Positions 26,780 through 34,556 of a DNA stretch of 35,262 bases are shown here, piece after piece. Within the stretch, counting starts at the first letter, position 1; every line of letters starts with the position of its first letter. Origin of the DNA: an uncultured Flavobacteriales bacterium (lineage in GTDB: Bacteria > Bacteroidota > Bacteroidia > Flavobacteriales_E > Vicingaceae); the NCBI GenBank assembly GCA_905479995.1, contig CAJQON010000002.1, forward strand, positions 1-35,262, given 5' to 3'. The notes beneath the pieces are model-generated. The model saw only the letters and a list, made by a program, of their open reading frames with translations, searched no databases and was not told the DNA's origin. Both the position numbers and the translations under genes were made by a program.

Positions 26780-26889
26780 TTATTAGAACACTAATATTTA
26801 GACTCTTCCTCAAAATTCTTTTTTACATATATGCATTTATCCCTATTATTTTATATTTTCGCCCACTACTAAATAAATTAAACCTTATC

Positions 26890-27906
26890 ATGCGTATCAA
26901 TAAAAAGTTACTGGCAATATTCATTTCCAGTCTAATTTCGTTGTCATCTTATAGTCAATCTTTATCAAAACTAAGCGATGAAGAACTTGAGACAAAAAAA
27001 ACAGAAGCCATTGCTAAAGAAGATTTTGAATTGGCAAAGCAAATTAAAATAGAACAAACTTCTAGAAAATCGATTGATGATAAGTTAGCAGAAAAAAATG
27101 AAGCACTTAAAACTGCTTTAGCAAATGAGGATTACGCTAAAGCTGAACTACTCAAAAAGGAAATCAAAAAATTAGAAGCAGACAAAGCAACATATATTAC
27201 ACTTGAAGAAGATAGAAAAATTGCCATTTTTCAAGAAAACTATGACCAAGTAATGGCCATTGAGCAAAAAATGAACACTTTACGAACAGGCAAACAACCA
27301 AAAGCTACACCTCCGACTACTGTTCTCCCTACAACTTCAGAAACACCTAATAACTTAATACTCGCTGAAATTTATGGTACTAATTCTACAGCAAAATCAA
27401 ATAGCACGGGATCCCTTAAAAAATCTACTGTCCCATTGTCTAAATACAGCTTTAATGAAAAAACCATCGCCAACATTGGTTATGGAATCAATGCTGAAAA
27501 CAGTTACGACTATAGCTCTCCCAACTATTCTCCAGGAGGTGTAGTTTTTGACTTTAACGCAAATGCCTGGTGGATTAATAAATATTTAGTAGGTGGTATT
27601 TTTGAAACTTTCGGAATTATTGATGGTGGGCTGAACTTATCCATTGGTGGTCAAATGACTGCTTTAGCAGAATTTGATGCCATAATTCTTCCTTATACTT
27701 CTCTTGGTTTTGGATTCGGAATAAATGGTTATGAAGAAGAATTTTACACTCCACTAGTTTATAAACTGGGTACCTACATCTTTGTAAAGAAAAATAGAGG
27801 ATTCGGGTTTTACACTGAATTTAATATAGACTTAATGAATGAATACCTTCCAAAATGGAGATTTGGAGTAGCTTGGAGTGGTGTAAAAAGAAAATACAGA
27901 CGATAA
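26890..27906 (+). CDS. Secreted protein with UVR-like helical repeats and outer-membrane barrel-like C-terminus
   Basis: This 338-residue protein starts at ATG 26890, followed by a proper signal peptide (MRINKKLLAIFISSLISLSS...YSQ). The same frame is open further upstream, but that part would be translated through the antisense of tRNA-Leu, so I reject it. Residues about 22-135 form helical hairpins of UVR type, such as LAEKNEALKTALANEDYAKA followed by ELLKKEIKKLEADKA, then a low-complexity linker (about 135-190). The last 145 residues have glycine-rich amphipathic strands (GGVVFDFNANAWWINKYLVG, ALAEFDAIILPYTSLGFGFG) like a small membrane barrel. It sits 29 bp before a gene with a related N-terminus, probably in one operon. 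Function unknown. Confidence 0.78.
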   Translation: MRINKKLLAIFISSLISLSSYSQSLSKLSDEELETKKTEAIAKEDFELAKQIKIEQTSRKSIDDKLAEKNEALKTALANEDYAKAELLKKEIKKLEADKATYITLEEDRKIAIFQENYDQVMAIEQKMNTLRTGKQPKATPPTTVLPTTSETPNNLILAEIYGTNSTAKSNSTGSLKKSTVPLSKYSFNEKTIANIGYGINAENSYDYSSPNYSPGGVVFDFNANAWWINKYLVGGIFETFGIIDGGLNLSIGGQMTALAEFDAIILPYTSLGFGFGINGYEEEFYTPLVYKLGTYIFVKKNRGFGFYTEFNIDLMNEYLPKWRFGVAWSGVKRKYRR

Positions 27907-27935
27907 TTTAGTAGCACAGATATAAAAGACACATT

Positions 27936-29645
27936 ATGAATACATTAAGAATAATTTCACTCATCATTTTAACGATAATAACTTTAGCTGGTAATGTACA
28001 AGCTCAAGATTATTTATCTAATGAAGAATTAATAGCTCAAAAAGCAGCCGCTGTTAGCAATTCTCAATATCGTTTGGTTAAAATAATTCAAGATGAAATA
28101 GCCAAAAGAGAAGCGGCAGCTGTATCACTAAACAGCATACCCAAAAGCTCTGAAGTGATCGCATTAGAAGAAAAACAAAAACAGGCAGTTGAACAAGAAA
28201 ACTGGACATTGGCAAAATCAATTAAAGCTGAAAAAAATGCAGCTTTAGGGCTTGTTGAAATTGCCCCTGCTGGACAACCTAATAATGCTGCTTTAGGAAT
28301 TACAACAAGTGTACCTCCTACTAAAGTTAACTTTGAACCACTTCCTAAAAATAGTAGAGAAACAGCTTTGCAAAAAATTAAATCAAATGATTATGCTGTA
28401 CTAAACGCTTCAATTCCAGCACCAGCTGCACCAATCACACTAAATAGCGATGCCCCGGAAGCAAGTAAACTAAAACATACTGGAGAAAACGAAGCAGCTA
28501 AAGGATTAAAATACCGTAGAAGTTCATTATACACATTAATGGTAAATGATCCAGCAAGAATGCATGCTCCAATTATTAAAGATGCTTTTGGTAATTCTAA
28601 AATGCCTCAAAAATTTAACAGCCACAATATTGGCCCTTACTTAATTAATGGTCAAGCAAATTCTGATGATCAAACTGCTATTATTACGGAATACTTAAAC
28701 ACTAACAATGTTGCTAAAGATTTAATTTCTAAATGGTTTAATAGAAATAAAGAAGGAAAATTTAACTTAGATTTAATTGCAGCCCGAGGCATGTACGATG
28801 CTTCAGCTATTGATAAAGCTGTTGCAAATTCTAGCCAAAGAGGTAATGCATTATTAGCCGATGCTGGTGAAGAGTTAATTGGAAACACTTTTGTTATTAT
28901 TAATGATTACAAATTTACCAGCAAAGAAGAAGCTGTTGCAAAAAGCAAAAAAGCTTCAGGATTTGCAAAGTTCGCTGCAGGATACATTCCGGGTGCAGGA
29001 GCTGCCATTCAAAAAGGAATAACTGCTGCCGAAACGGCTGCAACTATTGCTGGAAAAGGCTACTGGGTAAGAACAACATCCTATCTATATCGCCTTGTTT
29101 GGGATGAAGAAACTGCAGCAATTTTTTACAATAACTATTGGACAGATGAAAATAATTTTGACCCGACAAAAGTTGAAAGCTTTAACAATTCTTCTAATTT
29201 TAAACTTCAATTAGTGGGTTCTCAAACAGCTGGAGCAGATGTTCAATCATCAATATTTGCTGATAAAAATGAAGAGGATTTGATTAGAATGGCAACAGTT
29301 AAAGCAACTGATAGAGCAATTGCTAAACTTGAAAAAAAATATGAAGAGTTTAGAACTAAAACTCCATTGTATTCAACAGATCCATTAACCGCAAAAATTG
29401 GACTTAAAGAAGGCTTAGAAAAAGGAGATCGATTTGCGGTTTTAGAGCAAGTTTTGACTCCTGAAGGAAAAACAATTTACAAAAAAGTTGGAATAATAAA
29501 GGCAACCCAAGTATGGGACAACAGTCTTTCTCAAGAAGAAACAGCACAACTAAAAAAAGAAGGTAAACTAACCGAAAATCAATACTCCACATTTAAAGGA
29601 ATTGGTAAATTTTATCCAGGAATGCTCATCAAGCAAGTAAATTAA
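27936..29645 (+). CDS. Secreted protein with UVR-like helical N-terminus, function unknown
   Basis: This 569-residue protein has a signal peptide (MNTLRIISLIILTIITLAGN...AQ) followed by LSNEELIAQKAAAVSNSQYR, which mirrors LSDEELETKKTEAIAKEDFE in the preceding gene, and a second hairpin (LEEKQKQAVEQENWTLAKSI). The region about 190-300 and the C-terminal half match nothing I can name. A glycine/alanine-rich stretch near 350 (GFAKFAAGYIPGAGAAIQKG) may insert in or contact a membrane. The end (LKEGLEKGDRFAVLEQVLTP; then KKVGIIKATQVWDN) looks like a beta-rich domain resembling those in periplasmic lipoprotein-associated proteins. No sorting domain is present. It is 29 bp after its partner gene and probably co-expressed with it. 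Confidence 0.75.
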   Translation: MNTLRIISLIILTIITLAGNVQAQDYLSNEELIAQKAAAVSNSQYRLVKIIQDEIAKREAAAVSLNSIPKSSEVIALEEKQKQAVEQENWTLAKSIKAEKNAALGLVEIAPAGQPNNAALGITTSVPPTKVNFEPLPKNSRETALQKIKSNDYAVLNASIPAPAAPITLNSDAPEASKLKHTGENEAAKGLKYRRSSLYTLMVNDPARMHAPIIKDAFGNSKMPQKFNSHNIGPYLINGQANSDDQTAIITEYLNTNNVAKDLISKWFNRNKEGKFNLDLIAARGMYDASAIDKAVANSSQRGNALLADAGEELIGNTFVIINDYKFTSKEEAVAKSKKASGFAKFAAGYIPGAGAAIQKGITAAETAATIAGKGYWVRTTSYLYRLVWDEETAAIFYNNYWTDENNFDPTKVESFNNSSNFKLQLVGSQTAGADVQSSIFADKNEEDLIRMATVKATDRAIAKLEKKYEEFRTKTPLYSTDPLTAKIGLKEGLEKGDRFAVLEQVLTPEGKTIYKKVGIIKATQVWDNSLSQEETAQLKKEGKLTENQYSTFKGIGKFYPGMLIKQVN

Positions 29646-29697
29646 TTCTGCAGCCTTGATTAAGAGCATTTTAAACCAATAATGTTTTTAACATTTA

Positions 29698-29728
29698 TTT
29701 GGCTTAAACTAATAAATTAATACATTTG
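29698..29728 (+). promoter_or_regulatory. Promoter of prs
   Basis: TTTG (29698-29701), exactly 19 bases, then TACATTTG (29721-29728): a perfect match to the Bacteroidota vegetative promoter. The ATG of prs is 33 bases further on. This is the best promoter in the window and probably drives prs-rplY-pth. Confidence 0.85.
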
Positions 29729-29761
29729 CAGCCCCTAAATTATTTGGGTAAAGTATAAAAA

Positions 29762-30691
29762 ATGTCAAAAATTAAATTATTCGCAGGGCTAGCATCCATG
29801 GATTTAGCAGAGAAAATCGCTGCTAAACACGGTATACCTTTGGGTAATGTAATTATTAACACTTTTAGTGATGGTGAATTTCAACCATCATTTGAAGAGT
29901 CTGTTCGTGGTGCAGATGTATTTATTATACAATCTACCATTCCTCCAGCAGACAACTTAATGGAATTATTGATGATGGTTGATGCTGCAAAACGAGCCTC
30001 AGCACGAAGAATTGTTGCCATTATGCCTTATTTTGGGTTAGCCAGACAAGACAGGAAAGATAAACCAAGAGTTCCAATAGGTGCAAAACTGGTTGCTAAC
30101 ATGTTAGCTGCTGCCGGTGTTACACGTATTATGACCATGGATCTTCATGCCGATCAAATACAAGGCTTTTTTGAAGTACCAGTTGATCATCTTTATGCTT
30201 CTACTATTTTTATTCCTTATTTAAAGAATCTTAATCTTCCCAACATTATGATGGCTTCGCCAGATATGGGAGGTACTAAAAGAGCTAATGCTTATGCAAA
30301 GTACTTAGATTGTGGAGTGGTTGTTTGTTACAAGCAACGTAAAAAAGCCAATGTAATTTCCGATATGTTTTTGATTGGAGAGGTTGAAGGAAAAGATGTA
30401 ATTATTGTTGATGATATGGTAGATACTGCCGGAACATTAACTAAAGCTGCTGATTTAATGATGGAAAATGGCGCAAATAGTGTTAGAGCTATGACCACTC
30501 ACCCAATATTATCAGGAGAAGCATACCAAAGAATTGAAAATTCAAAACTAACAGAATTGATTGTTACAGATACAATACCTTTAACTCAATCGAGTCCAAA
30601 GATTAAAGTACTATCAGTAGCTGATTTATTTTCTGATATTATGAAAAAAGTAACTAATCACGAATCGATTAGCGAAGTATTTATTGTTTAA
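29762..30691 (+). CDS. prs: Ribose-phosphate pyrophosphokinase (PRPP synthase)
   Basis: This 309-residue cytoplasmic enzyme makes PRPP from ribose 5-phosphate and ATP, for purine, pyrimidine, histidine and NAD synthesis. Motifs present are FSDGEFQPSFEESVRGADVF (N-terminal flexible region and substrate loop), the signature DLHADQIQGFF, and the PRPP-binding loop VIIVDDMVDTAGTLTKAA. The length is normal for the family. The gene starts 33 bases after a consensus promoter, and rplY follows after 24 bp. Confidence 0.97.
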   Translation: MSKIKLFAGLASMDLAEKIAAKHGIPLGNVIINTFSDGEFQPSFEESVRGADVFIIQSTIPPADNLMELLMMVDAAKRASARRIVAIMPYFGLARQDRKDKPRVPIGAKLVANMLAAAGVTRIMTMDLHADQIQGFFEVPVDHLYASTIFIPYLKNLNLPNIMMASPDMGGTKRANAYAKYLDCGVVVCYKQRKKANVISDMFLIGEVEGKDVIIVDDMVDTAGTLTKAADLMMENGANSVRAMTTHPILSGEAYQRIENSKLTELIVTDTIPLTQSSPKIKVLSVADLFSDIMKKVTNHESISEVFIV

Positions 30692-30715
30692 AAAATTATT
30701 TAAAACCCAACTATA

Positions 30716-31348
30716 ATGAAATCAGTAGCGTTAAGCGGAAACAAGAGAGCAGAAAGAGGAACATCTAATGCTAAATCCCTTAGAAAAGAAGAGAAAATAC
30801 CATGTGTAATATACGGTGGTAAGGAAAATATTCATTTCACTGTAAATGAAATTAAATTTGAAAAAATAGTTAGCTCACCTGAGGTATATTTTGTTGATTT
30901 AGATATTGATGGTACTGCTATTAAGGCAATCATTCAATCTGTTCAATATCACCCGGTAACTGACAGACCAATACATGTTGATTTTTTAGAAGTAACAGAT
31001 AAGAAAGCTGTAACTATTAAGTTACCTGTTGTTTTAACTGGAGCTTCAAAAGGTGTTTTAAATGGTGGTAAATTAAGAATGGTAACTAGAAAACTTAAAG
31101 TTAGCGGTTTACCTTCTGCATTGCCAGAAAATGTTGAGATAGACATTACAGAATTAAAAATTGGTGACTCTATTAAAGTAGAAGAGATTAACGTTGATGG
31201 CCTTACATTCTTAGATGCATCTAACGCAGTAGTTGTTGCTGTAAAGAGATCTAGAGTAACTGTAGCTGAAGAAGAAGAAGAAGGTGCTGAAGGAGAAGCT
31301 ACTGCTGAAGGAGCTGAAGCTGCACCAGAAGCTGCTGCTGCAGAATAA
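30716..31348 (+). CDS. rplY: 50S ribosomal protein L25 (long Ctc/TL5 type)
   Basis: This 210-residue protein is of the long L25/Ctc form that binds 5S rRNA. The N-terminal part has the usual SLRKEEKIPCVIYGGKENIH and later YHPVTDRPIHVDFLEVT, followed by the second beta domain (TIKLPVVLTGASKGVLNGGK; LPSALPENVEIDITELKIGD). The C-terminal tail is acidic and alanine-rich (about residues 184-210), common in Bacteroidota. The order prs-rplY-pth with short gaps (24 and 11 bp) is a conserved housekeeping arrangement in this phylum. Confidence 0.96.
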   Translation: MKSVALSGNKRAERGTSNAKSLRKEEKIPCVIYGGKENIHFTVNEIKFEKIVSSPEVYFVDLDIDGTAIKAIIQSVQYHPVTDRPIHVDFLEVTDKKAVTIKLPVVLTGASKGVLNGGKLRMVTRKLKVSGLPSALPENVEIDITELKIGDSIKVEEINVDGLTFLDASNAVVVAVKRSRVTVAEEEEEGAEGEATAEGAEAAPEAAAAE

Positions 31349-31359
31349 TTATTGAAATT

Positions 31360-31923
31360 ATGAAGTACTTAGTTGTCGGTCTTGGAAACATTGGACCAGA
31401 ATACGAAGATACTAGACATAACATAGGGTTTAAAATATTGGATGCTTTAGCTAAAGCATCCAATATTTTTTTTGAACCCAATCGATTGGCCTGCACGGCC
31501 ACTTTAAAATTTAAAGGACGTACCTTTATTTTAGTTAAACCTACCACTTTTATGAACCTAAGTGGCAAAGCGGTAAACTATTACCTGCAATCAGAAAAAA
31601 TTAAGCAAGAAAACCTTTTGGTTATTACTGATGATATTGCTCTACCTTTCGGAACCATTCGTTTAAAAGGTAAAGGAAGCGATGGTGGACACAATGGATT
31701 AAAAGACATTATTAAGGTATTGGGCAACGCCAATTATGCCCGATTACGATTTGGTGTAGGAAGTGATTTTGTTCAAGGAAAACAAATTAATCATGTGCTT
31801 GGAAATTTTGCCCCTGAAGAACAAATTGAAATGGGTGAACGACTAGAAAAAACTACAGCTGTAATTAAAGCCTTTGGAACGATAGGCTTAGGTAGAACTA
31901 TGTCGGAATTTAATGGGAAATAA
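31360..31923 (+). CDS. pth: Peptidyl-tRNA hydrolase
   Basis: This 187-residue enzyme frees tRNA from peptidyl-tRNA dropped by ribosomes. The N-terminal LVVGLGNIGPEYEDTRHNIG carries the catalytic His (in RHNIGF, about residue 22). KPTTFMNLSGKAV and the segment GSDGGHNGLKDIIKVLGNAN are family signatures, with Asp in VITDDIALPFG. The length is normal. It starts 11 bp after rplY and its 3' end overlaps the convergent alpha/beta hydrolase gene by 14 bp. Codons 25-37 contain a 38-bp perfect DNA palindrome, yet the protein sequence there looks normal for the family. Confidence 0.96.
   Translation: MKYLVVGLGNIGPEYEDTRHNIGFKILDALAKASNIFFEPNRLACTATLKFKGRTFILVKPTTFMNLSGKAVNYYLQSEKIKQENLLVITDDIALPFGTIRLKGKGSDGGHNGLKDIIKVLGNANYARLRFGVGSDFVQGKQINHVLGNFAPEEQIEMGERLEKTTAVIKAFGTIGLGRTMSEFNGK
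31432..31469. repeat. Perfect 38-bp palindrome without spacer inside pth
   Basis: The 19 bases 31432-31450 are the exact reverse complement of 31451-31469, and no base separates the arms. As a result both strands encode KILDALAKASNI across the centre. In RNA it would form a very stable hairpin within the pth message, about 70 bases after the start codon. Confidence 0.95.
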
Positions 31924-32701
31924 ATTCCTTAATCAAATTCAAACACTTTTTCTTTTCTTCAAAAAACCCCATATGCCCAACAGTTTCTAACAATTCCAAT
32001 TGACCTTTTTCAGCCAGTTTAGACTGTTCCTTTAAATCTTTGAAAGGCAAAATATTATCTTCTTTTCCAACAATAAACAATACCGGATAAGGTGCAAATT
32101 TCAATACAATTTCTCTATCCAATCTAATCTTCATTCCTTCTAAAGAAGCAATAACTCCTTGTTTTGTTGTATTTAAAGCTATTTTTTTTGATTTTTCTAT
32201 CGCTAAAGTATTTGGCTTAACTGCTGTATTAAACAAATTCGGAATGGCTTCATCTATAAATATTTTTGGATTTCTCTTTACCACTTTAATGGCCCTATCC
32301 CTGTCTTTTTGTTTGGGCAATAAATCAGCTTTTGCCGAAGAATGGAACATACACAAACCTCTTACCTCATCAGGAAAACGCTCAGCCAAAGCTAAACTTA
32401 CATAACCTCCCATAGAATGGCCAACCAAGTAGTATTTTCGCAACTTTAAGTGCTTTATCACTTCAAGTACAGCTTCACTCATTTCTTCCATGGTGTGAAC
32501 GTAACTTAAACTGTCCGTTTTTCCATGGCCTAATAAATCAATAGTAACAACACGAGTGGTTGATGATGCAAGCTGCTTTTGGTAATAGTCCCAAACTGAT
32601 TTATCACCCAAAAAACCGTGTAAAAAAACCACAGTTTTTCCTTTACCTGAATCTGTATATGAAACGTTAATACTCTTAAATGTTATCGTTTGGTTTTTCA
32701 T
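31910..32701 (-). CDS. Alpha/beta-fold hydrolase
   Basis: This 263-residue cytoplasmic hydrolase has the oxyanion-hole motif VVFLHGFLGDKSVWDYY, the nucleophile elbow VGHSMGGY (Ser near residue 95), an acid in GKEDNILPF and the catalytic His in VGHMGFFEE near the C terminus. The triad is therefore complete. A helical cap lies between. The family includes esterases, C-C bond hydrolases and haloperoxidase-like enzymes; the substrate cannot be told from the sequence. The start ATG (32699-32701) is only 12 bp from the boundary repeat of the GIY-YIG element, so that repeat forms its 5' leader or promoter region. The 3' end overlaps pth by 14 bp, convergently. Confidence 0.9.
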   Translation of the reverse strand: MKNQTITFKSINVSYTDSGKGKTVVFLHGFLGDKSVWDYYQKQLASSTTRVVTIDLLGHGKTDSLSYVHTMEEMSEAVLEVIKHLKLRKYYLVGHSMGGYVSLALAERFPDEVRGLCMFHSSAKADLLPKQKDRDRAIKVVKRNPKIFIDEAIPNLFNTAVKPNTLAIEKSKKIALNTTKQGVIASLEGMKIRLDREIVLKFAPYPVLFIVGKEDNILPFKDLKEQSKLAEKGQLELLETVGHMGFFEEKKKCLNLIKEFISH

Positions 32702-32703
32702 TA

Positions 32704-33083
32704 TAGTTACACTGTCATTCCAACCTTGTGAAGGAATCTTTTAATTAAAAATTTGATCATTTAAAAAGTCCCAATTTGGATTTTCACCACTTAGTAAATT
32801 TTCTTTCTTTTTTCTACTCCACTTTTTTAATTGTTTTTCTCTTTCAATTGCATGTGTTATATCATAAAAATGTTCAACGTAAATAAGTTTATAACAATAA
32901 TATCTCCCAGCAAAAGTTTTTGGTTTTCCTTTATTTTCTTGATGCTCAAATAATCTTCGTTTCAAATCATTCGTAACTCCAATATATAAAACTGTTTTAT
33001 CAGGATTAGTAGTTATATAAACATAGTAATTGCTGCCCATTAAAAAAGATTTCTCGACTACGCTGCTCTTAGCTCGAAATGAC
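32704..33083 (-). mobile_element. Candidate small mobile element: inverted repeats enclosing a GIY-YIG gene
   Basis: The left end (from 32714) reads GTCATTCCAACCTTGTGAAG then GAATCTTTT. The right end, read on the minus strand, starts GTCATTTCGAGC at 33083 and reaches GAGAAATCTTTTTT at about 33042. The two ends are imperfect inverted repeats about 30-42 bases long. The GIY-YIG frame fills the space between them almost completely. Both this element and the 106-bp element 34 bp away have TAGTTAYACT just before the left end. I see no clear target-site duplication. That it moves is inference. Confidence 0.5.
32741..33040 (-). CDS. GIY-YIG nuclease superfamily protein (single domain)
   Basis: This 99-residue protein of the small GIY-YIG (UPF0213/YhbQ-like) type has YYVYITTN and VLYIGVTNDLKRRLFEH, which supply the two GIY/YIG strands and the catalytic Arg region. 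HAIEREKQLKKWSRKKK provides the metal-binding Glu helix, and NPNWDFL closes the domain. There is no DNA-binding domain besides this. Small GIY-YIG genes of this kind are common and often multicopy in Bacteroidota. Its stop codon touches the left repeat and its start is 1-2 bases from the right repeat, so gene and repeats probably form one unit. What it cuts, if anything, is unknown. Confidence 0.88.
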   Translation of the reverse strand: MGSNYYVYITTNPDKTVLYIGVTNDLKRRLFEHQENKGKPKTFAGRYYCYKLIYVEHFYDITHAIEREKQLKKWSRKKKENLLSGENPNWDFLNDQIFN

Positions 33084-33116
33084 TAAGGTATTAATTTTAT
33101 CATTTTAATTCCCTTT

Positions 33117-33232
33117 TAGTTATACTGTCATTCCGACCTTGTGGAGGAATCTTTTTAGTTAAGAACTAAAAACATTATTATTATTATCCATTTAAAGATT
33201 TCTCAACTCCTAGTTTCTGCGTTCGAAATGAC
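33117..33232. repeat. Short repeat element related to the GIY-YIG element (no gene inside)
   Basis: The left end GTCATTCCGACCTTGTGGAG then GAATCTTTTT (from 33127) is nearly identical to the left end of the neighbouring element. The right end (to 33232), read on the minus strand, begins GTCATTTCGAACGCAG and runs to GAGAAATCTTTAAATGG. The inside is about 30 bases, including a small stem (TTTTTAGTT/AACTAAAAA). The CCATTTAAAGAT just inside the right end corresponds to the GIY-YIG start codon region of the larger element, so this may be an internally deleted copy. It lies just past the stop of the M24 gene. Confidence 0.65.
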
Positions 33233-33239
33233 AAGATAA

Positions 33240-34526
33240 TTAAGCCATTAAAGCTTCAATCTCATCTGCTTCCAATGGAATGTTTCCCATTAAATCCAAC
33301 TGCCCATTTTCGGTAATAAGAACATCATTTTCTAAACGAATACCCAAATCCTCTTCTGGAATATAAATACCTGGCTCTACTGTTAATATCATTCCTACTT
33401 CAAACGGACGATTACGTTCTTCTACATCATGAACATCTAAGCCCATATGGTGAGATGTTCCGTGCATAAAGTACTTTTTATATAAAGGACTTTTAGGATC
33501 TTGATTGGCTACAGCATCCTTATCTAATAATCCTAATCCAATTAGCTCATTTTCCATCAACCTACCTACTTCATCATGATAATCATTATGCAAAGTTCCA
33601 GGAACCAACATAGCAGTTGCTCCTTTCATTACTCTTAAAACAGCATTGTAAACGTCTTTTTGTCTCGGTGTAAATTTTCCGCTTACTGGTATACATCGCG
33701 TCATATCAGATGCATAATTTGCATACTCCGCACCAATGTCTAATAAGATTACATCTCCAGCCTTACACTCTTTATTATTATCTACATAATGCAAAACACA
33801 AGCACTTGCACCTGAAGCAATAATAGGTTCGTAAGCAAATCCTCTTGATCGGTTCATTAAAAACTCATGGGCTAACTCTGCTTCTATTTCGTATTCTTTC
33901 ACACCTGGCTTTACAAAGTTTAACAACCTTCTAAATCCTTTTTCGGTAATGTTACAAGCATGCTGAATCGTATCTATTTCCAGTTGAGATTTGATTGGTC
34001 TCAATTTTCTCATAATTGGAGCCAAACGCTCGTATTCATGGTCAGGATATTTTGCTTTGCAATCTTTTCTAAATCTACCGTCTCTTGTTTCAACCGTAAC
34101 AATTGCTCTTAAGTGCTCATTTTGGTTTAAATAAATATGCTCAGCTTCAGTAACTAAACTATGAAATATGTTTTCAAAATCGGTTAACCAACAAATGGTT
34201 TGAACACCAGATTGTTTGGTAGCTGCCTCCTTATCTAACTTTGCTCCTTCCCAAATGGCAATTAGCTCACTTGTTTCTTTTACAAAAAGTATTTCTCTGT
34301 GCTTTGGGTTAGATGCGTTTGGCGCAATAACCAAAATAGATTCTTCCTGGTCTACTCCACTTAAATACAACAAATCGTTATTCTGGCGAAATGGCATAAG
34401 CCCATCTGCGTTGGTTGGCATTAAATCGTTAGAATTAAACACTGCTACCGAGTTAGGTTTTAAGTGCTTTACAAAGTTTTTTCTGTTATTAATGTATAAC
34501 GAATTATCGATTGCTGTATATTTCAT
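33240..34526 (-). CDS. Xaa-Pro aminopeptidase (M24B, aminopeptidase P family)
   Basis: This 428-residue metallopeptidase removes N-terminal residues before proline. The N-terminal creatinase-like domain (about 1-165) has ADGLMPFRQNNDLLYLSGVD, as in PepP. The pita-bread domain carries all metal ligands: Asp in ILLDIGAEY, Asp in NYASDMTR, His in HGTSHHMGLDVHDV, Glu in TVEPGIYIPEEDLGIRLE and the final Glu in RLENDVLI. The length is close to E. coli PepP (about 440). It lies 30 bp after the antiporter gene and may be co-transcribed with it, although a perfect -7 box sits in the gap. The repeat element follows its stop within 8 bp. Confidence 0.94.
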   Translation of the reverse strand: MKYTAIDNSLYINNRKNFVKHLKPNSVAVFNSNDLMPTNADGLMPFRQNNDLLYLSGVDQEESILVIAPNASNPKHREILFVKETSELIAIWEGAKLDKEAATKQSGVQTICWLTDFENIFHSLVTEAEHIYLNQNEHLRAIVTVETRDGRFRKDCKAKYPDHEYERLAPIMRKLRPIKSQLEIDTIQHACNITEKGFRRLLNFVKPGVKEYEIEAELAHEFLMNRSRGFAYEPIIASGASACVLHYVDNNKECKAGDVILLDIGAEYANYASDMTRCIPVSGKFTPRQKDVYNAVLRVMKGATAMLVPGTLHNDYHDEVGRLMENELIGLGLLDKDAVANQDPKSPLYKKYFMHGTSHHMGLDVHDVEERNRPFEVGMILTVEPGIYIPEEDLGIRLENDVLITENGQLDLMGNIPLEADEIEALMA

Positions 34527-34547
34527 AAGTCAAATTTTATAGGCTAA

Positions 34548-34555
34548 CAAATGTA
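34548..34555 (-). promoter_or_regulatory. Candidate -7 box for the M24 peptidase gene
   Basis: On the minus strand TACATTTG is an exact TAnnTTTG match 21 bases before the start codon. No TTTG lies 19 bases upstream, which is antiporter coding sequence, so this is a weak call. Confidence 0.35.
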
Positions 34556-34556
34556 G

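Noticed and set aside
31299-31568. 89-residue minus-strand frame opposite pth
   Set aside because: It repeats the pth residues only because of the palindrome; pth on the plus strand is clearly the real gene.
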